A DNA stretch of 47,359 nucleotides from an uncultured Luminiphilus sp. (GTDB lineage: Bacteria; Pseudomonadota; Gammaproteobacteria; Pseudomonadales; Halieaceae), in contig CALKDK010000034.1 of NCBI GenBank assembly GCA_938084055.1, positions 1-47,359 of the forward strand, given 5' to 3'. Both the position numbers and the translations under genes were made by a program. Numbering within the stretch: position 1 is the first letter of the stretch; every line of letters begins with the position of its first letter. Below are positions 7,872 to 20,236 of the stretch, piece after piece. Under the pieces are notes generated by a model. It saw only the letters and a program-made list of their open reading frames with translations, was not told the DNA's origin and did not search any database.

Positions 7872-10739
7872 ATGACGCAACCCTCAGTCCTGCAGGGTAT
7901 GCTCGAGATGTGGGCGTCTTCCCACATTTCCGGTTCGAATGCTGCCTACATTGAATCACTTTATGAGCAGTATCTTATTGATCCGAACGCTGTTGCCCCG
8001 GAATGGCGTGATTACTTCGACCGGCTACCCAAGGTCGCTAGCAGCACGACGGTGCTCCATGATGTACCCCACTCCGTTGTGCGGGAGCAATTTGCGAAAA
8101 TCAGCAAGCTGCGTGTCAGGACGGAAGCCACCGTAGCTCATGACTCCCAGGCCACCGAGTACGAGCGTAAGCAGGTTCAGGTGGTACAGCTCATTTCCGC
8201 GTACCGCCAGCGCGGCCATCAGCGCGCGCAGCTTGATCCCCTGGGTGTTCATCTTAGAGATCCGATCCCGGACCTGGAGCTTGGCTTTCACCAGCTCAGT
8301 GAGGCGGATTTTGATACTGTTTTCCAAGTGGGAAGCCTGTACTACGGGGCAAGTGATGCGACGCTGAGGGATATCGTAGACGCGCTTGAGCGCACCTACT
8401 GCCATACCATCGGTGCGGAGTTCATGCACATCGTCGATACGGAACAGCGCCATTGGATCATGAGTCGCATGGAATCCGTGCGGTCGGCGCCGGAGTTCAC
8501 GCGGGAACAAAGGCTGCAGGTGTTGCGTCGACTGATCAAGGCCGAGGGCCTGGAAAAGTCACTGGGCTCCAAGTATCCCGGCACAAAAAGGTTTGGTCTC
8601 GAAGGTGGCGAGAGCCTGATTCCTATGATGTCAGAAGCCATTGAGCGGGTGGGCGGTTACGGGGCCAAGGAAATCGTGATCGGCATGGCACACCGCGGCC
8701 GATTGAACGTCCTGATCAATATTTTCGGCAAGAACCCCGGCGAGCTGTTTGACGAATTCGAGGGGCGGGCAGAATACAGCGGTTCTGGCGACGTAAAGTA
8801 TCACCAGGGCTTCTCGTCAAACCTGATGACCAGTGGCGGTGAGGTCCATCTTGCCCTGGCCTTTAATCCCTCGCACCTGGAGATTGTTTCACCCGTGGTT
8901 GAGGGTTCTGTCCGGGCTCGACAGGATCGACGTGACGACCCGGAGGGCGATAGTGTTGTACCGATAGTGCTCCACGGTGATGCGGCTTTCGCGGGCCAGG
9001 GTGTGGTGATGGAAACCTTCCAGATGTCTCAAACCCGGGCTTACAAGACGGGGGGCACGCTGCATATCGTGCTCAACAATCAGGTAGGGTTTACCACTAA
9101 TCGTAGGGACGATGCTCGGTCCACCGAATACTGCACCGACGTCGCCAAAATGGTTCAGGCACCCATTTTCCATGTGAATGCCGACGACCCGGAGGCGGTA
9201 GTCTTCGTCACCCAGCTGGCGGTCGACTTTCGAAATACCTTTAAGCGCGATGTGGTGATTGACCTCATCTGCTACCGACGGCGTGGCCATAATGAGGCCG
9301 ATGAGCCCTCCGTGACGCAACCACAGATGTATGCGGCCATCAAGAAACACCCGACTACAAGAGACCTGTACGCCCATCGGCTTATTTCCGATGGCGTGCT
9401 CACCGAAGCAGAGGATCGAGCCCTGGTTGATCGCTATCGCGAGTCATTGGAGCGGGGTGAGCCACTGGTCAGTTCCCTGGTGTTGGAGCCAAACAAGTCG
9501 CTGTTCGTCGACTGGTCGCCTTATTTGGGCCATGACTGGACAGTAGAATCAGACACGCGCTTTCCAGCCGTACAGATCAAGGCCTTGTCGGAAATTGTTG
9601 CCTCTGCGCCAGCTGGATTTGCCGTGCAGCGGCAGGTTGGCAAGTTACTGGAAGATCGTCGCAAAATGGGTGCCGGTGCCCAGGAAATCAATTGGGGATT
9701 CGCCGAGATCATGGCGTATGCGACGCTACTGGTTGAAGGGTATCCAGTGCGGATGACGGGACAGGACATTGGACGGGGTACATTTTCCCATCGGCATGCC
9801 GTTCTCCACAACCAGAAGGAGGAAGGCCAGCATATCGCTCTGCAGCATCTGAATCCTGAACAGGCTGATTTTCGGATCTACGATTCCCTGCTGTCAGAGG
9901 AGGCCGTTCTTGCCTTCGAATACGGGTATGCCACCACATCCCCCAAGGGGCTTGTCATCTGGGAGGCCCAGTTTGGCGATTTTGCCAACGGTGCCCAGGT
10001 GGTCATTGACCAGTTCATTACCAGTGGTGAAAACAAATGGACCCGGCTTTGTGGTTTGACCATGTTGCTTCCCCATGGGTATGAGGGGCAGGGGCCGGAA
10101 CACTCCTCCGCCCGACTGGAGCGCTATCTGCAGCTCTGTGCCGAACATAACGTGCAGGTGTGTATGCCGACCACGCCGGCCCAGGTGTTCCACATGCTGC
10201 GGCGACAGGCCATCAGGCCGCTGCGTAAACCCCTCGTGGTTATGTCTCCAAAGAGTCTGCTACGACACAAGGAGGCGGTCTCCAGCCTCGAGGACCTGGC
10301 CGACGGACGCTTTGAAGCGGTCCTCGACGAGACCGATGGACTTGATCCTGCCAATGTAAAGCGCGTAATCATGTGTTCAGGGAAGGTTTATTACGATTTA
10401 CGTGCGGTCCGACGTGAACGGGGTATTCAGGATATTGCTCTGCTGCGAATCGAGCAGTTGTATCCTTTTCCAGAACAGGACCTGGCAAGGGTGATAACGA
10501 ATTACCCCAATCTTGAGGATGCAATATGGTGTCAGGAAGAGCCCATGAATCAGGGTGCCTGGTACGCCAGCCAGCACAATATGCGTCGGGTGATTCAGCG
10601 GCATAAGGTCGATGTGTACCTTCGGTATGCTGGGCGCGAGCCGTCTGCCTCCGTTGCCGCGGGTTACACCGCCCTCCACTTAAAGCAGCAGGAAGCATTT
10701 ATTGACGAAGCCCTGGGCCCCATGCCCTGGGGAATTTAA
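7872..10739 (+). CDS. sucA: 2-oxoglutarate dehydrogenase E1 component
   Basis: The thiamine-diphosphate decarboxylase that starts conversion of 2-oxoglutarate to succinyl-CoA; 955 residues, within the family range. The N terminus has the SNAAYIESLYEQYL segment typical of E1o, used to bind the E2 core. GMAHRGRLNVL, the VVEGSVRARQDR stretch and YRRRGHNEADEPS mark the active site and TPP fold, and the C-terminal transketolase-like part (QEEPMNQGAWY) is complete. The ATG at 7872 lies behind CGGAG; the frame extends upstream to 7833, but that part would run through the putative leader structure. sucB follows after 24 bases. Confidence 0.97.
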   Translation: MTQPSVLQGMLEMWASSHISGSNAAYIESLYEQYLIDPNAVAPEWRDYFDRLPKVASSTTVLHDVPHSVVREQFAKISKLRVRTEATVAHDSQATEYERKQVQVVQLISAYRQRGHQRAQLDPLGVHLRDPIPDLELGFHQLSEADFDTVFQVGSLYYGASDATLRDIVDALERTYCHTIGAEFMHIVDTEQRHWIMSRMESVRSAPEFTREQRLQVLRRLIKAEGLEKSLGSKYPGTKRFGLEGGESLIPMMSEAIERVGGYGAKEIVIGMAHRGRLNVLINIFGKNPGELFDEFEGRAEYSGSGDVKYHQGFSSNLMTSGGEVHLALAFNPSHLEIVSPVVEGSVRARQDRRDDPEGDSVVPIVLHGDAAFAGQGVVMETFQMSQTRAYKTGGTLHIVLNNQVGFTTNRRDDARSTEYCTDVAKMVQAPIFHVNADDPEAVVFVTQLAVDFRNTFKRDVVIDLICYRRRGHNEADEPSVTQPQMYAAIKKHPTTRDLYAHRLISDGVLTEAEDRALVDRYRESLERGEPLVSSLVLEPNKSLFVDWSPYLGHDWTVESDTRFPAVQIKALSEIVASAPAGFAVQRQVGKLLEDRRKMGAGAQEINWGFAEIMAYATLLVEGYPVRMTGQDIGRGTFSHRHAVLHNQKEEGQHIALQHLNPEQADFRIYDSLLSEEAVLAFEYGYATTSPKGLVIWEAQFGDFANGAQVVIDQFITSGENKWTRLCGLTMLLPHGYEGQGPEHSSARLERYLQLCAEHNVQVCMPTTPAQVFHMLRRQAIRPLRKPLVVMSPKSLLRHKEAVSSLEDLADGRFEAVLDETDGLDPANVKRVIMCSGKVYYDLRAVRRERGIQDIALLRIEQLYPFPEQDLARVITNYPNLEDAIWCQEEPMNQGAWYASQHNMRRVIQRHKVDVYLRYAGREPSASVAAGYTALHLKQQEAFIDEALGPMPWGI

Positions 10740-10763
10740 TCGGTATTCAGGCAGGAACAAACT

Positions 10764-13446
<2,683 letters not shown>

Positions 13447-13463
13447 TTACGGGAGCGCGCAAT

Positions 13464-13487
13464 GGAGATGGGCTCCAGGGCATCTCC
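13464..13487 (+). repeat. Perfect hairpin between lpd and sucC
   Basis: GGAGATG (13464-13470) and CATCTCC (13481-13487) form a seven-base-pair stem around a ten-base loop, 30 bases ahead of the sucC ATG. There is no T run, so it is not a standard terminator. It could be an RNA-processing or stability element adjusting sucCD against sucAB-lpd. Confidence 0.4.
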
Positions 13488-13516
13488 GACTTGAAACAAC
13501 AACAGCGGGATAATGT

Positions 13517-14686
13517 ATGAATCTTCACGAGTATCAGGGGAAGGCACTTTTTGCCGACTACGGTCTGCCAGTCTCAATAGGACATGCCGTTTCCACACCG
13601 GATGAGGCGAGAGCCGCTGCTCAGCAAATTGGCGGCGATATGTGGGTTGTCAAAGCCCAGGTGCACGCTGGAGGTCGTGGCAAAGCCGGTGGTGTAAAGC
13701 TTGTTGACAGTGCAGATGCCGCAGCCGATTTCGCTGGAAACTGGCTCGGTAAGCGCCTTGTGACTTACCAGACTGATGCGGACGGCCAGCCGGTTACAAA
13801 AATACTGGTCGAGGCCTGCACTGATATCGCCAGGGAACTCTATCTCGGTGCAGTTCTCGACAGGGCAAGTCGCCGGATTGTCTTTATGGCCTCAACCGAG
13901 GGTGGTGTCGAGATCGAAAAAGTTGCGGAAGAGACGCCGGAAAAAATACTGCGGGCAGAAATCGATCCATTGACGGGACCGATGCCTTATCAGGGCCGAG
14001 AGCTGGCGTTTAAGTTGGGGCTCGAAGGGCCCCAGGTAAAACAGTTTGTTGGTATTTTTGTCGGTCTTGCCAAGCTCTTCCAGGATAAGGACCTTGCACT
14101 GATCGAGGTGAATCCGCTGGTCATTACCGACGCCGGTAACCTGCACTGCCTCGACGCCAAGATTGTCGCAGATTCAAATGCCCTCTACCGGCACCCTGAT
14201 TTACAAGCGATGCACGATCCATCCCAGGAAGATGCCCGGGAGGCACAGGCGGCGGAGTGGGATCTCAACTATGTGGCCCTCGACGGCAGTATCGGGTGCA
14301 TGGTCAATGGTGCTGGATTGGCCATGGGGACCATGGATATTGTGAAGCTGCATGGAGGGGCGCCCGCCAACTTCCTCGACGTCGGGGGTGGCGCAACCAA
14401 GGAGCGTGTGACTGAGGCCTTTAAAATCATCCTGTCTGATGAAAACGTTAAGGCAGTGCTGATCAACATTTTTGGTGGCATCGTGCGCTGCGATCTGATA
14501 GCTGAAGGTGTTATTGGTGCGGTAGAGGAGGTCGGGGTAACGGTGCCGGTGGTGGTGCGGCTCGAGGGTAACAACGCAGAGCTGGGGCAAAAGGTGTTGG
14601 CCGATAGCGGTTTGAATATTAAGGCGGCGACCAGTCTTAGCGATGCCGCGCAGCAGGTGGTAGCAGCGGCCGGAGGTTTGCAGTGA
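13517..14686 (+). CDS. sucC: Succinyl-CoA synthetase beta subunit (ADP/GDP-forming)
   Basis: An ATP-grasp subunit of 389 residues. Together with SucD it converts succinyl-CoA to succinate with substrate-level phosphorylation. [12 protein letters not shown] is the family N terminus, and [15 protein letters not shown] is the nucleotide-binding loop. EVNPLV gives the Mg-binding Glu/Asn, and the C-terminal half has GGGATKERV and [10 protein letters not shown], part of the subunit interface and phosphate site. The stop overlaps the sucD start by four bases (GTGA), which couples the two subunits. Confidence 0.98.
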   Translation: MNLHEYQGKALFADYGLPVSIGHAVSTPDEARAAAQQIGGDMWVVKAQVHAGGRGKAGGVKLVDSADAAADFAGNWLGKRLVTYQTDADGQPVTKILVEACTDIARELYLGAVLDRASRRIVFMASTEGGVEIEKVAEETPEKILRAEIDPLTGPMPYQGRELAFKLGLEGPQVKQFVGIFVGLAKLFQDKDLALIEVNPLVITDAGNLHCLDAKIVADSNALYRHPDLQAMHDPSQEDAREAQAAEWDLNYVALDGSIGCMVNGAGLAMGTMDIVKLHGGAPANFLDVGGGATKERVTEAFKIILSDENVKAVLINIFGGIVRCDLIAEGVIGAVEEVGVTVPVVVRLEGNNAELGQKVLADSGLNIKAATSLSDAAQQVVAAAGGLQ

Positions 14687-15555
14687 GCGTTTTGATTAAT
14701 AAAGATACAAGAGTTATCTGCCAGGGATTTACCGGTTCCCAGGGAACCTTTCACTCTGAGCAGGCCATTGCTTATGGCACCCATATGGTTGGTGGCGTGA
14801 CCCCCGGTAAAGGTGGTCAAACACATCTGGATCTGCCCGTCTTCAATACCGTGGCCGAGGCGGTTTCTGAAACAGGTGCAGACGCTTCTGTGATCTACGT
14901 TCCTGCGGCTTTCTGCAAGGATTCTATTCTCGAGGCTGCCCATTCCGGTGTGAAGCTTATCGTTTGCATTACAGAGGGCATTCCGACCCTCGATATGCTT
15001 GACTGCAAGGTCAAATGTGACGAATTGGGTGTCCGGCTGATCGGGCCAAATTGCCCTGGTGTCATCACGCCCGGGGAGTGCAAAATCGGCATTATGCCGG
15101 GCCATATCCATCTCCCCGGGCGCGTGGGTATCGTTTCAAGGTCTGGCACGCTGACCTACGAGGCGGTCAAGCAAACGACGGACGCCGGCTTTGGGCAATC
15201 TACGTGCGTTGGTATCGGTGGAGACCCCATCCCTGGATCCAGTTTCATTGATATCCTGACGCTTTTCGAAGCAGATCCCGCTACGGAAGCAATTGTGATG
15301 ATCGGCGAGATTGGCGGGACAGCTGAGGAGGAGGCTGCAGCGTTCATAAAGGCCCATGTATCAAAGCCGGTGGTGTCTTACATTGCTGGGGTGACCGCAC
15401 CCAAAGGTAAACGTATGGGGCATGCGGGAGCGATCATTTCGGGCGGCAAGGGGACCGCTGATGAGAAGTTTGCCGCTCTGGAGGATGCCGGTGTGAAAAC
15501 CGTTCGATCCCTTGCCGAAATCGGGTCGGCCATGGCGGGCGTGACCGGCTGGTGA
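14683..15555 (+). CDS. sucD: Succinyl-CoA synthetase alpha subunit
   Basis: 290 residues, the usual length. The N-terminal CoA-binding Rossmann domain has [13 protein letters not shown], and the C-terminal flavodoxin-like domain carries the phosphorylated His247 in [10 protein letters not shown]. It closes the sucAB-lpd-sucCD block, so one side of the cycle from 2-oxoglutarate to fumarate is encoded together with sdh. The start is a GTG at 14683 within the sucC stop. After its stop there is a GC-rich imperfect hairpin at about 15577-15596 without a clear T tract, so termination here is uncertain. Confidence 0.98.
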   Translation: MSVLINKDTRVICQGFTGSQGTFHSEQAIAYGTHMVGGVTPGKGGQTHLDLPVFNTVAEAVSETGADASVIYVPAAFCKDSILEAAHSGVKLIVCITEGIPTLDMLDCKVKCDELGVRLIGPNCPGVITPGECKIGIMPGHIHLPGRVGIVSRSGTLTYEAVKQTTDAGFGQSTCVGIGGDPIPGSSFIDILTLFEADPATEAIVMIGEIGGTAEEEAAAFIKAHVSKPVVSYIAGVTAPKGKRMGHAGAIISGGKGTADEKFAALEDAGVKTVRSLAEIGSAMAGVTGW

Positions 15556-15652
15556 TAAACCGCCCATCTCCCCCCGCGCTTTCCCGTGGGGTGGCATTCT
15601 CCAGGATAAAACGTAGACTGGAGCGGTAGCGTTGGCTTGGAGTAAATCACCC

Positions 15653-16009
15653 ATGCGAGCACCTCTGTTTTGTCTTGCCCCGGCGGTCGTGCTTCAGTGG
15701 GCGCTGCTGAGCGGCACGGCGTGGGCGGCCCAGCCTGCGGATGATTCCCTCGCGGCGGCCTTTCTGGCCCAGTGCCAACACACCCAGGCTTGCGCTCTTG
15801 CTGAGCTAACGGCAAATCCTGACACAGATCCCGCGCTACTCCAGATGGTTCAGTCGGGTATGGCAGGGCAGTGCGAGGCGCAGTTGGCCAAGGTCAGTCA
15901 GTATGAGGGCATGCCCCATGCAGAGGCGATGATCCGCTGTTTTAGAGCGATGGCAGAACTGTCCTGTGAGGTGTTAAGCGAGTCTCCCGACATCCCCGAC
16001 TGCAACTGA
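15653..16009 (+). CDS. Small secreted cysteine-rich protein, function unknown
   Basis: I do not recognise this 118-residue protein. It begins with a clear signal peptide: a hydrophobic run ending in GTAWA before AQPADD. The mature chain is about 90 residues, helical by appearance, with six cysteines (one pair spaced CxxxxxC) and a C-terminal Asn. That suggests a periplasmic protein with up to three disulfides. I chose the ATG at 15653, behind GGAG, over an in-frame TTG at 15632 because the signal peptide starts there. It stands alone between sucCD and htpG, and no neighbour hints at its role. Confidence 0.6.
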   Translation: MRAPLFCLAPAVVLQWALLSGTAWAAQPADDSLAAAFLAQCQHTQACALAELTANPDTDPALLQMVQSGMAGQCEAQLAKVSQYEGMPHAEAMIRCFRAMAELSCEVLSESPDIPDCN

Positions 16010-16277
16010 GGCTTCCCTGTATCGAGCCTCCCAAAGGCTGAGCCATGCCGGCCTTTAGGGCTCTGCTTTCCAGAGTTCCACTGTCCAAATGAAGACAGTC
16101 GTGGGATTCAGGAGGTTGACACGCCCTGCTACCCGGCTCACCCCGACAGGTGAACTTCAGAAGCTGTCCTTGCCGTGGGAAGGTTCTGGCCGGCCGGCGA
16201 CTGCGACTGCTGGATTGGGAGAATCCTGTGGGTTCGGCGGACCCCTTGTCTGTACCGGAGACTTTAGCGCTCAAGGG

Positions 16278-16305
16278 TTGAAATATGCCCGGCCCGACTC
16301 CATCT
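16278..16305 (+). promoter_or_regulatory. Candidate heat-shock (sigma-32) promoter of htpG
   Basis: GGTTGAAA (-35 part, TTGAAA at 16278-16283) and CTCCATCT (16298-16305) are 14 bases apart. This closely matches the sigma-32 pattern CTTGAAA-N13/15-CCCCATNT. The predicted start near 16312 leaves a leader of about 27 bases before htpG, with AGGAG at 16325. htpG is a classical sigma-32 gene in gammaproteobacteria. The rest of the 329-base gap (16010-16338) shows nothing else I can name. Confidence 0.65.
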
Positions 16306-16338
16306 CCGGGAGACAAGGCCAAGCTAGGAGTGTTACTG

Positions 16339-18255
16339 ATGACCGCCAAAGCCAACACTGAGACGATGGGGTTCCAGACTGAGGCAAAAAAGCTGCTTCA
16401 CCTGATGATCCATTCGCTCTACTCCAACAAGGAGATTTTTCTTCGGGAACTGATTTCTAATGCATCTGACGCAATCGACAAGCACCGTTTTGCTGTTATC
16501 GAAGAGCCTGATTTGGCGAGCGGGGTAGCCGAATACAGAATTGAGGTTAGCGTTGATGGTGAGGCCAAAACCGTTACGATTTCAGATAATGGTATTGGCA
16601 TGACCCGGGATGAGGTGGTGGAACATCTCGGTACCATTGCGAAATCTGGCACGGCGGCTTTTCTTGAAAACCTCAGTGGCGATGACAAAAAGGATTCCCA
16701 GTTAATAGGTCAGTTTGGCGTAGGTTTCTACTCATCATTCATTGTTGCTGATCACGTTGAGGTCTTGACCCGAAAAGCGGGAACCCCCGCCGGCGAGGCC
16801 ACGAAATGGACGTCGGCTGGCGAGGCCGAGTTCTCCGTCGCGCCGGCAGAGCGTGAGGCGCCCGGGACAACGGTTGTCCTGCATCTGAAGGAAGATGCTG
16901 ATGAATTCGCCTCAGAATGGCGAATCCGCAGCGTTATAAAGAAATATTCTGACCACATATCAGTGCCGGTCGTTATGCCCAAGGCGCCAGAGGTTTCGGA
17001 AGACGAGGAAACTGAACCAAAGTCTGACGCGGCTGTAGAGTGGGAGGCCGTTAACGAGGCGAAGGCCCTGTGGACCCGGAGTCGATCGGAAGTCTCAGAG
17101 GAGGAATACCAGGCCTTTTACAAACACATTTCTCATGACTTCGAAAACCCAATGACCTGGAGCCACAACAGGGTTGAAGGCAAGCTTGAGTACACGTCGC
17201 TGCTCTACATCCCATCAAAGGCGCCTTTCGACCTATGGAATCGTGAGGGGGCTCGTGGATTAAAGCTTTACGTCCAGCGCACATTCATCATGGACGACGC
17301 CGAGCAGTTTCTGCCTCTCTACCTCCGGTTTGTGAAAGGGGTGCTTGATTCCAATGATCTGCCGCTTAACGTCTCCCGGGAAATTCTTCAGCAAGACAGT
17401 AATGTTGACGCGATGAAAAGTGCCATGTCCAAGCGGATTCTGGATATGCTGCAAAAAATGGCAAATTCCGAACCCGGGGATTACCAGCAATTCTGGGACA
17501 CTTTCGGGGAGGTACTGAAGGAGGGCCCCGCAGAAGATTTCAGCAATAAGGAAAAGGTGGCCAAGCTCCTCAGGTTCGCTTCAACACAATCTGATGGCGT
17601 TGAGCAAAATGTAGGCCTTACGGATTACTGTGAACGTATGGCTGAGGGGCAGGATGCGATTTGGTATGTGGTGGCAGAGAATCATGCGACTGCAAAGAAC
17701 AGCCCGCACCTCGAGGTGTTTCGCAAGAGGGGAATCGAAGTACTCCTGCTGTCCGATCGGATTGATGAGTGGTTAATGAGTCACCTCATGGAGTTCGACG
17801 GTAAGCCGCTTAAGGATGTCGCCCGGGGCAATCTTGAGTTTCAGGGAGACAGCGATGCAGAGAAGCAGGCCCTTGAAACGGCCAGCAAGACCCACGAGGG
17901 CCTGCTCGAGCGGATGAAGGATGTTCTTGCGGACCGTGTAGCTGAAGTGCGACCGACCCTTAGACTGACGGAGTCGCCTGCCTGCCTTGTTGTGGGTGAA
18001 CATGAAATGGGAGCCCAGATGCGGCGTATTATGGAGGCCGCCGGACAGGTCGTGCCCGACACTCCGCCTGCGTTGGAGCTCAACACCGAGCACCCCCTAA
18101 TCAAGCGGCTGGAGGATGAGCAGGACGAGGCGCGCTTTGCGGATTTGACCCAGATACTTTTTGACCAGGCCATGCTGGCGGAGGGGTCGACACTGGAAGA
18201 TCCGGCCACCTATGTGAGTCGGCTCAATAAGCTGCTGCTGGAGATGAGCCGTTAG
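16339..18255 (+). CDS. htpG: Chaperone HtpG (bacterial Hsp90)
   Basis: ATP-driven cytosolic chaperone of 638 residues. The N-terminal GHKL ATPase domain has [16 protein letters not shown], the DNGIGM motif and [10 protein letters not shown] charged linker (around [12 protein letters not shown]) is followed by the middle domain, with NVSREILQ containing the Arg that contacts the gamma phosphate, and by the C-terminal dimerisation domain. The ATG at 16339 has AGGAG eight bases upstream; the frame opens at 16285, but that lies inside the heat-shock promoter. sixA begins one base after the stop. Confidence 0.97.
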   Translation: MTAKANTETMGFQTEAKKLLHLMIHSLYSNKEIFLRELISNASDAIDKHRFAVIEEPDLASGVAEYRIEVSVDGEAKTVTISDNGIGMTRDEVVEHLGTIAKSGTAAFLENLSGDDKKDSQLIGQFGVGFYSSFIVADHVEVLTRKAGTPAGEATKWTSAGEAEFSVAPAEREAPGTTVVLHLKEDADEFASEWRIRSVIKKYSDHISVPVVMPKAPEVSEDEETEPKSDAAVEWEAVNEAKALWTRSRSEVSEEEYQAFYKHISHDFENPMTWSHNRVEGKLEYTSLLYIPSKAPFDLWNREGARGLKLYVQRTFIMDDAEQFLPLYLRFVKGVLDSNDLPLNVSREILQQDSNVDAMKSAMSKRILDMLQKMANSEPGDYQQFWDTFGEVLKEGPAEDFSNKEKVAKLLRFASTQSDGVEQNVGLTDYCERMAEGQDAIWYVVAENHATAKNSPHLEVFRKRGIEVLLLSDRIDEWLMSHLMEFDGKPLKDVARGNLEFQGDSDAEKQALETASKTHEGLLERMKDVLADRVAEVRPTLRLTESPACLVVGEHEMGAQMRRIMEAAGQVVPDTPPALELNTEHPLIKRLEDEQDEARFADLTQILFDQAMLAEGSTLEDPATYVSRLNKLLLEMSR

Positions 18256-18256
18256 G

Positions 18257-18721
18257 GTGTGGGTTACTGTATGGCGACACGGTGAGGCGGGGCCGGCCTC
18301 ACCGGACCGCGCCAGGACATTGACGCCCCGGGGTGAAAGCTCGCTGAAGTCGGCGATCGGGGTATTTGCCCAGACTCTGGAACAGAGCGAGGCACTGCCC
18401 GTCGAGCGCATTGTGGCCAGCCCCTGGCGCAGGACTGAACAGACTGCTGCCTTGTTGGGTCGTAAGCTGGGGATCGAGATCGAATTGGACCCCAGGCTTG
18501 CCCCCGATAATGGCGTTGCCAGCGCAGCAGAGCTTATTTCTGAGCTCGATGGCCACATCATGTTGGTAGGACATCAGCCCACGGTATCGGACCTGCTGTG
18601 GTACTGGCTGGACAACAGTCAGCTGCCCCCACTGTCTCCGGGGGGATGGGCAACCGTGTCGCTGCCTTGCCATGGACGAGGCATGGCAACGCTAAGCGAC
18701 TACCGGGCGGCTATTTTTTAA
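18257..18721 (+). CDS. sixA: SixA-type phosphohistidine phosphatase
   Basis: Histidine-phosphatase superfamily protein of 154 residues. The RHGE motif with nucleophile His8 is at the very N terminus, VASPWRRTEQTA supplies the second catalytic Arg, and the distal His is in LVGHQPTVSD. SixA removes phosphate from histidine phosphotransfer domains (ArcB, and NPr of the nitrogen PTS in E. coli). The GTG at 18257 lies one base after the htpG stop without its own good ribosome site, so it is probably translated by coupling. An RHG-family hydrolase with another substrate cannot be excluded. Confidence 0.82.
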   Translation: MWVTVWRHGEAGPASPDRARTLTPRGESSLKSAIGVFAQTLEQSEALPVERIVASPWRRTEQTAALLGRKLGIEIELDPRLAPDNGVASAAELISELDGHIMLVGHQPTVSDLLWYWLDNSQLPPLSPGGWATVSLPCHGRGMATLSDYRAAIF

Positions 18722-18771
18722 GCTGGTCAGAAGTCTTTCGCGACAAGGGCTGTCTGGTCTAGACTGCAGGG

Positions 18772-19431
18772 ATGGAAATAGACAGCAAACCCAAGCGTGT
18801 AGCGGTGCTTGATGACCACGCGATCATCGCCGCAGGTATTGGTCAGTTGATTGATGCCGAACCTGAGTTTGAGCTGTCGGGCATTTACGGTGAATTCGCT
18901 GGTCTTACCGAGCAGCTAAGGCGCTCGCCGATAGATCTGCTGGTCATGGATTTACAGTTGGGAGGCGAGAGCATTGCCCCCGAGATACGTGAACTGACCT
19001 ATCAGTTCCCCGCCCTGAGGATACTCGTTTTCAGCTTCCTGGATTCAAAGAACTATGTACACGATGCAGTGGCCTATGGGGCGATGGGCTTTCTATCCAA
19101 ATCTTCCCCTCACTTGCAGCTTATCGACGCACTGAAGTCGCTGTTGTCGGGCATGCATTTTTTTGGCGTCGACCTGGGAGCCTCGGTGGCCAATGTGGAT
19201 GACGCAGAAATACCCGTGAAGTTGCTGAGTGGTCGCGAACTGGAAGTCTTAAAGCGCCTCGCACTGGGTTTCAGTCCGAAGGAAATAGGTTTTGAACTTG
19301 ACCTCTCAGATAAAACCATCCACGCCCACAAAAACAGCATCAGGCAAAAGTTGGGCCTGCGTCGCCAGAGTGATTTGATTCGCGCAGCGTTTTCAGCAGG
19401 AATCGTCACTGTCTACGAATTGGTTGGATGA
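18772..19431 (+). CDS. LuxR/NarL-family response regulator
   Basis: 219 residues: a receiver domain (about 8-125) with acidic residues DD in VLDDHA, phospho-acceptor Asp60 in LVMDLQ and the conserved Ser/Lys in GFLSKSS. A LuxR-type helix-turn-helix (about 152-205) follows, starting LSGRELEVLKRLA and including SDKTIHAHKNSIR. It should be a DNA-binding regulator controlled by phosphorylation. No histidine kinase is adjacent, so the partner is elsewhere. A kinase exists in this window at 29736, but linking the two would be speculation. Regulon unknown. Confidence 0.88.
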   Translation: MEIDSKPKRVAVLDDHAIIAAGIGQLIDAEPEFELSGIYGEFAGLTEQLRRSPIDLLVMDLQLGGESIAPEIRELTYQFPALRILVFSFLDSKNYVHDAVAYGAMGFLSKSSPHLQLIDALKSLLSGMHFFGVDLGASVANVDDAEIPVKLLSGRELEVLKRLALGFSPKEIGFELDLSDKTIHAHKNSIRQKLGLRRQSDLIRAAFSAGIVTVYELVG

Positions 19432-19617
19432 TTTCCTGACGGGCCCGAAGCGCGTTTGGGGGCGCGCGGATACCAGGGTCGTTAAGGGCGTCTGAGAAAG
19501 ACTCGGGGGAAGCCTCCCAGCACAGGGCTGCTTTGGGCCAGCTGCTCTGCTGAATCGACAGCGCTTGGCGCACCGACCCGTCGGGGCAAACCTTGTAGCT
19601 GCCGGGGCGAGCCCGGA

Positions 19618-20172
19618 CTACCGGCCGGACTTCAGTTGCAGTAGGGCCAGAAACTCTTCTCTGGTTCGGGCATCCGAACGGAATGTACCTAGCATTGCAG
19701 AGGTTTTTGTTACCGAGTTCTGTTTTTCCACGCCCCGCATCATCATACACATGTGCTCGGCCTCGATAATGACCCCGACTCCCTGAGCGCCAGTCACCTC
19801 ACGGATGCTCTCGGCAATCTGCACAGTGAGTTGCTCTTGAATTTGCAGTCTTCGGGCGAACATATCGACCACACGCGCGACTTTGGACAAGCCCAGCACT
19901 TTACCCTCGGGAAGATAGGCGACGTGGCAGCGGCCTACAAAGGGCAGCAGGTGGTGTTCGCACAATGAATAAAGCTCTATGTCCTGAACCAATACCATTT
20001 CACTTGAGTCAGATGGAAAGAGGGCATCGTTGACGACTTCGGCAAGCTTTTGTTCGTAGCCACGGGTAAGAAACTTGAACGCTGTGGCGGCTCGCTTGGG
20101 AGTATCCAGTAAGCCAGGCCGCGACGTATCCTCCCCGATGTGCTCTATAATACTGCGCCAATGTGCTTCCAT
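19618..20172 (-). CDS. folE: GTP cyclohydrolase I
   Basis: Opens GTP to 7,8-dihydroneopterin triphosphate, the first step for folate and also the entry to queuosine synthesis. It has 184 residues. The zinc ligands are Cys71 and His74 in [10 protein letters not shown] and Cys142 in HMCMMMRGV, and the substrate region [10 protein letters not shown] is complete. It converges on the response regulator gene with 186 unassigned bases between and diverges from prmB. Because queF, which acts at the end of preQ1 synthesis, also lies in the window, the two pathway ends are both represented here. Confidence 0.95.
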   Translation of the reverse strand: MEAHWRSIIEHIGEDTSRPGLLDTPKRAATAFKFLTRGYEQKLAEVVNDALFPSDSSEMVLVQDIELYSLCEHHLLPFVGRCHVAYLPEGKVLGLSKVARVVDMFARRLQIQEQLTVQIAESIREVTGAQGVGVIIEAEHMCMMMRGVEKQNSVTKTSAMLGTFRSDARTREEFLALLQLKSGR

Positions 20173-20236
20173 ATGACCCCCAATTCCAATCGAGGGATGA
20201 TAGCATGCCCTGCTGTGCTGGCGGTGGAGCCCCCAA

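Noticed and set aside
14269-15111. 280-codon antisense frame across sucC/sucD
   Set aside because: It is opposite two well-supported genes and the translation is low-complexity.
15577-15596. Terminator after sucD
   Set aside because: The GC-rich imperfect hairpin has no following T run, so it is not called.
19433-19617. Possible short gene downstream of folE on the minus strand
   Set aside because: The peptide (from a GTG, about 55 residues) looks somewhat protein-like but has no ribosome site or family resemblance.
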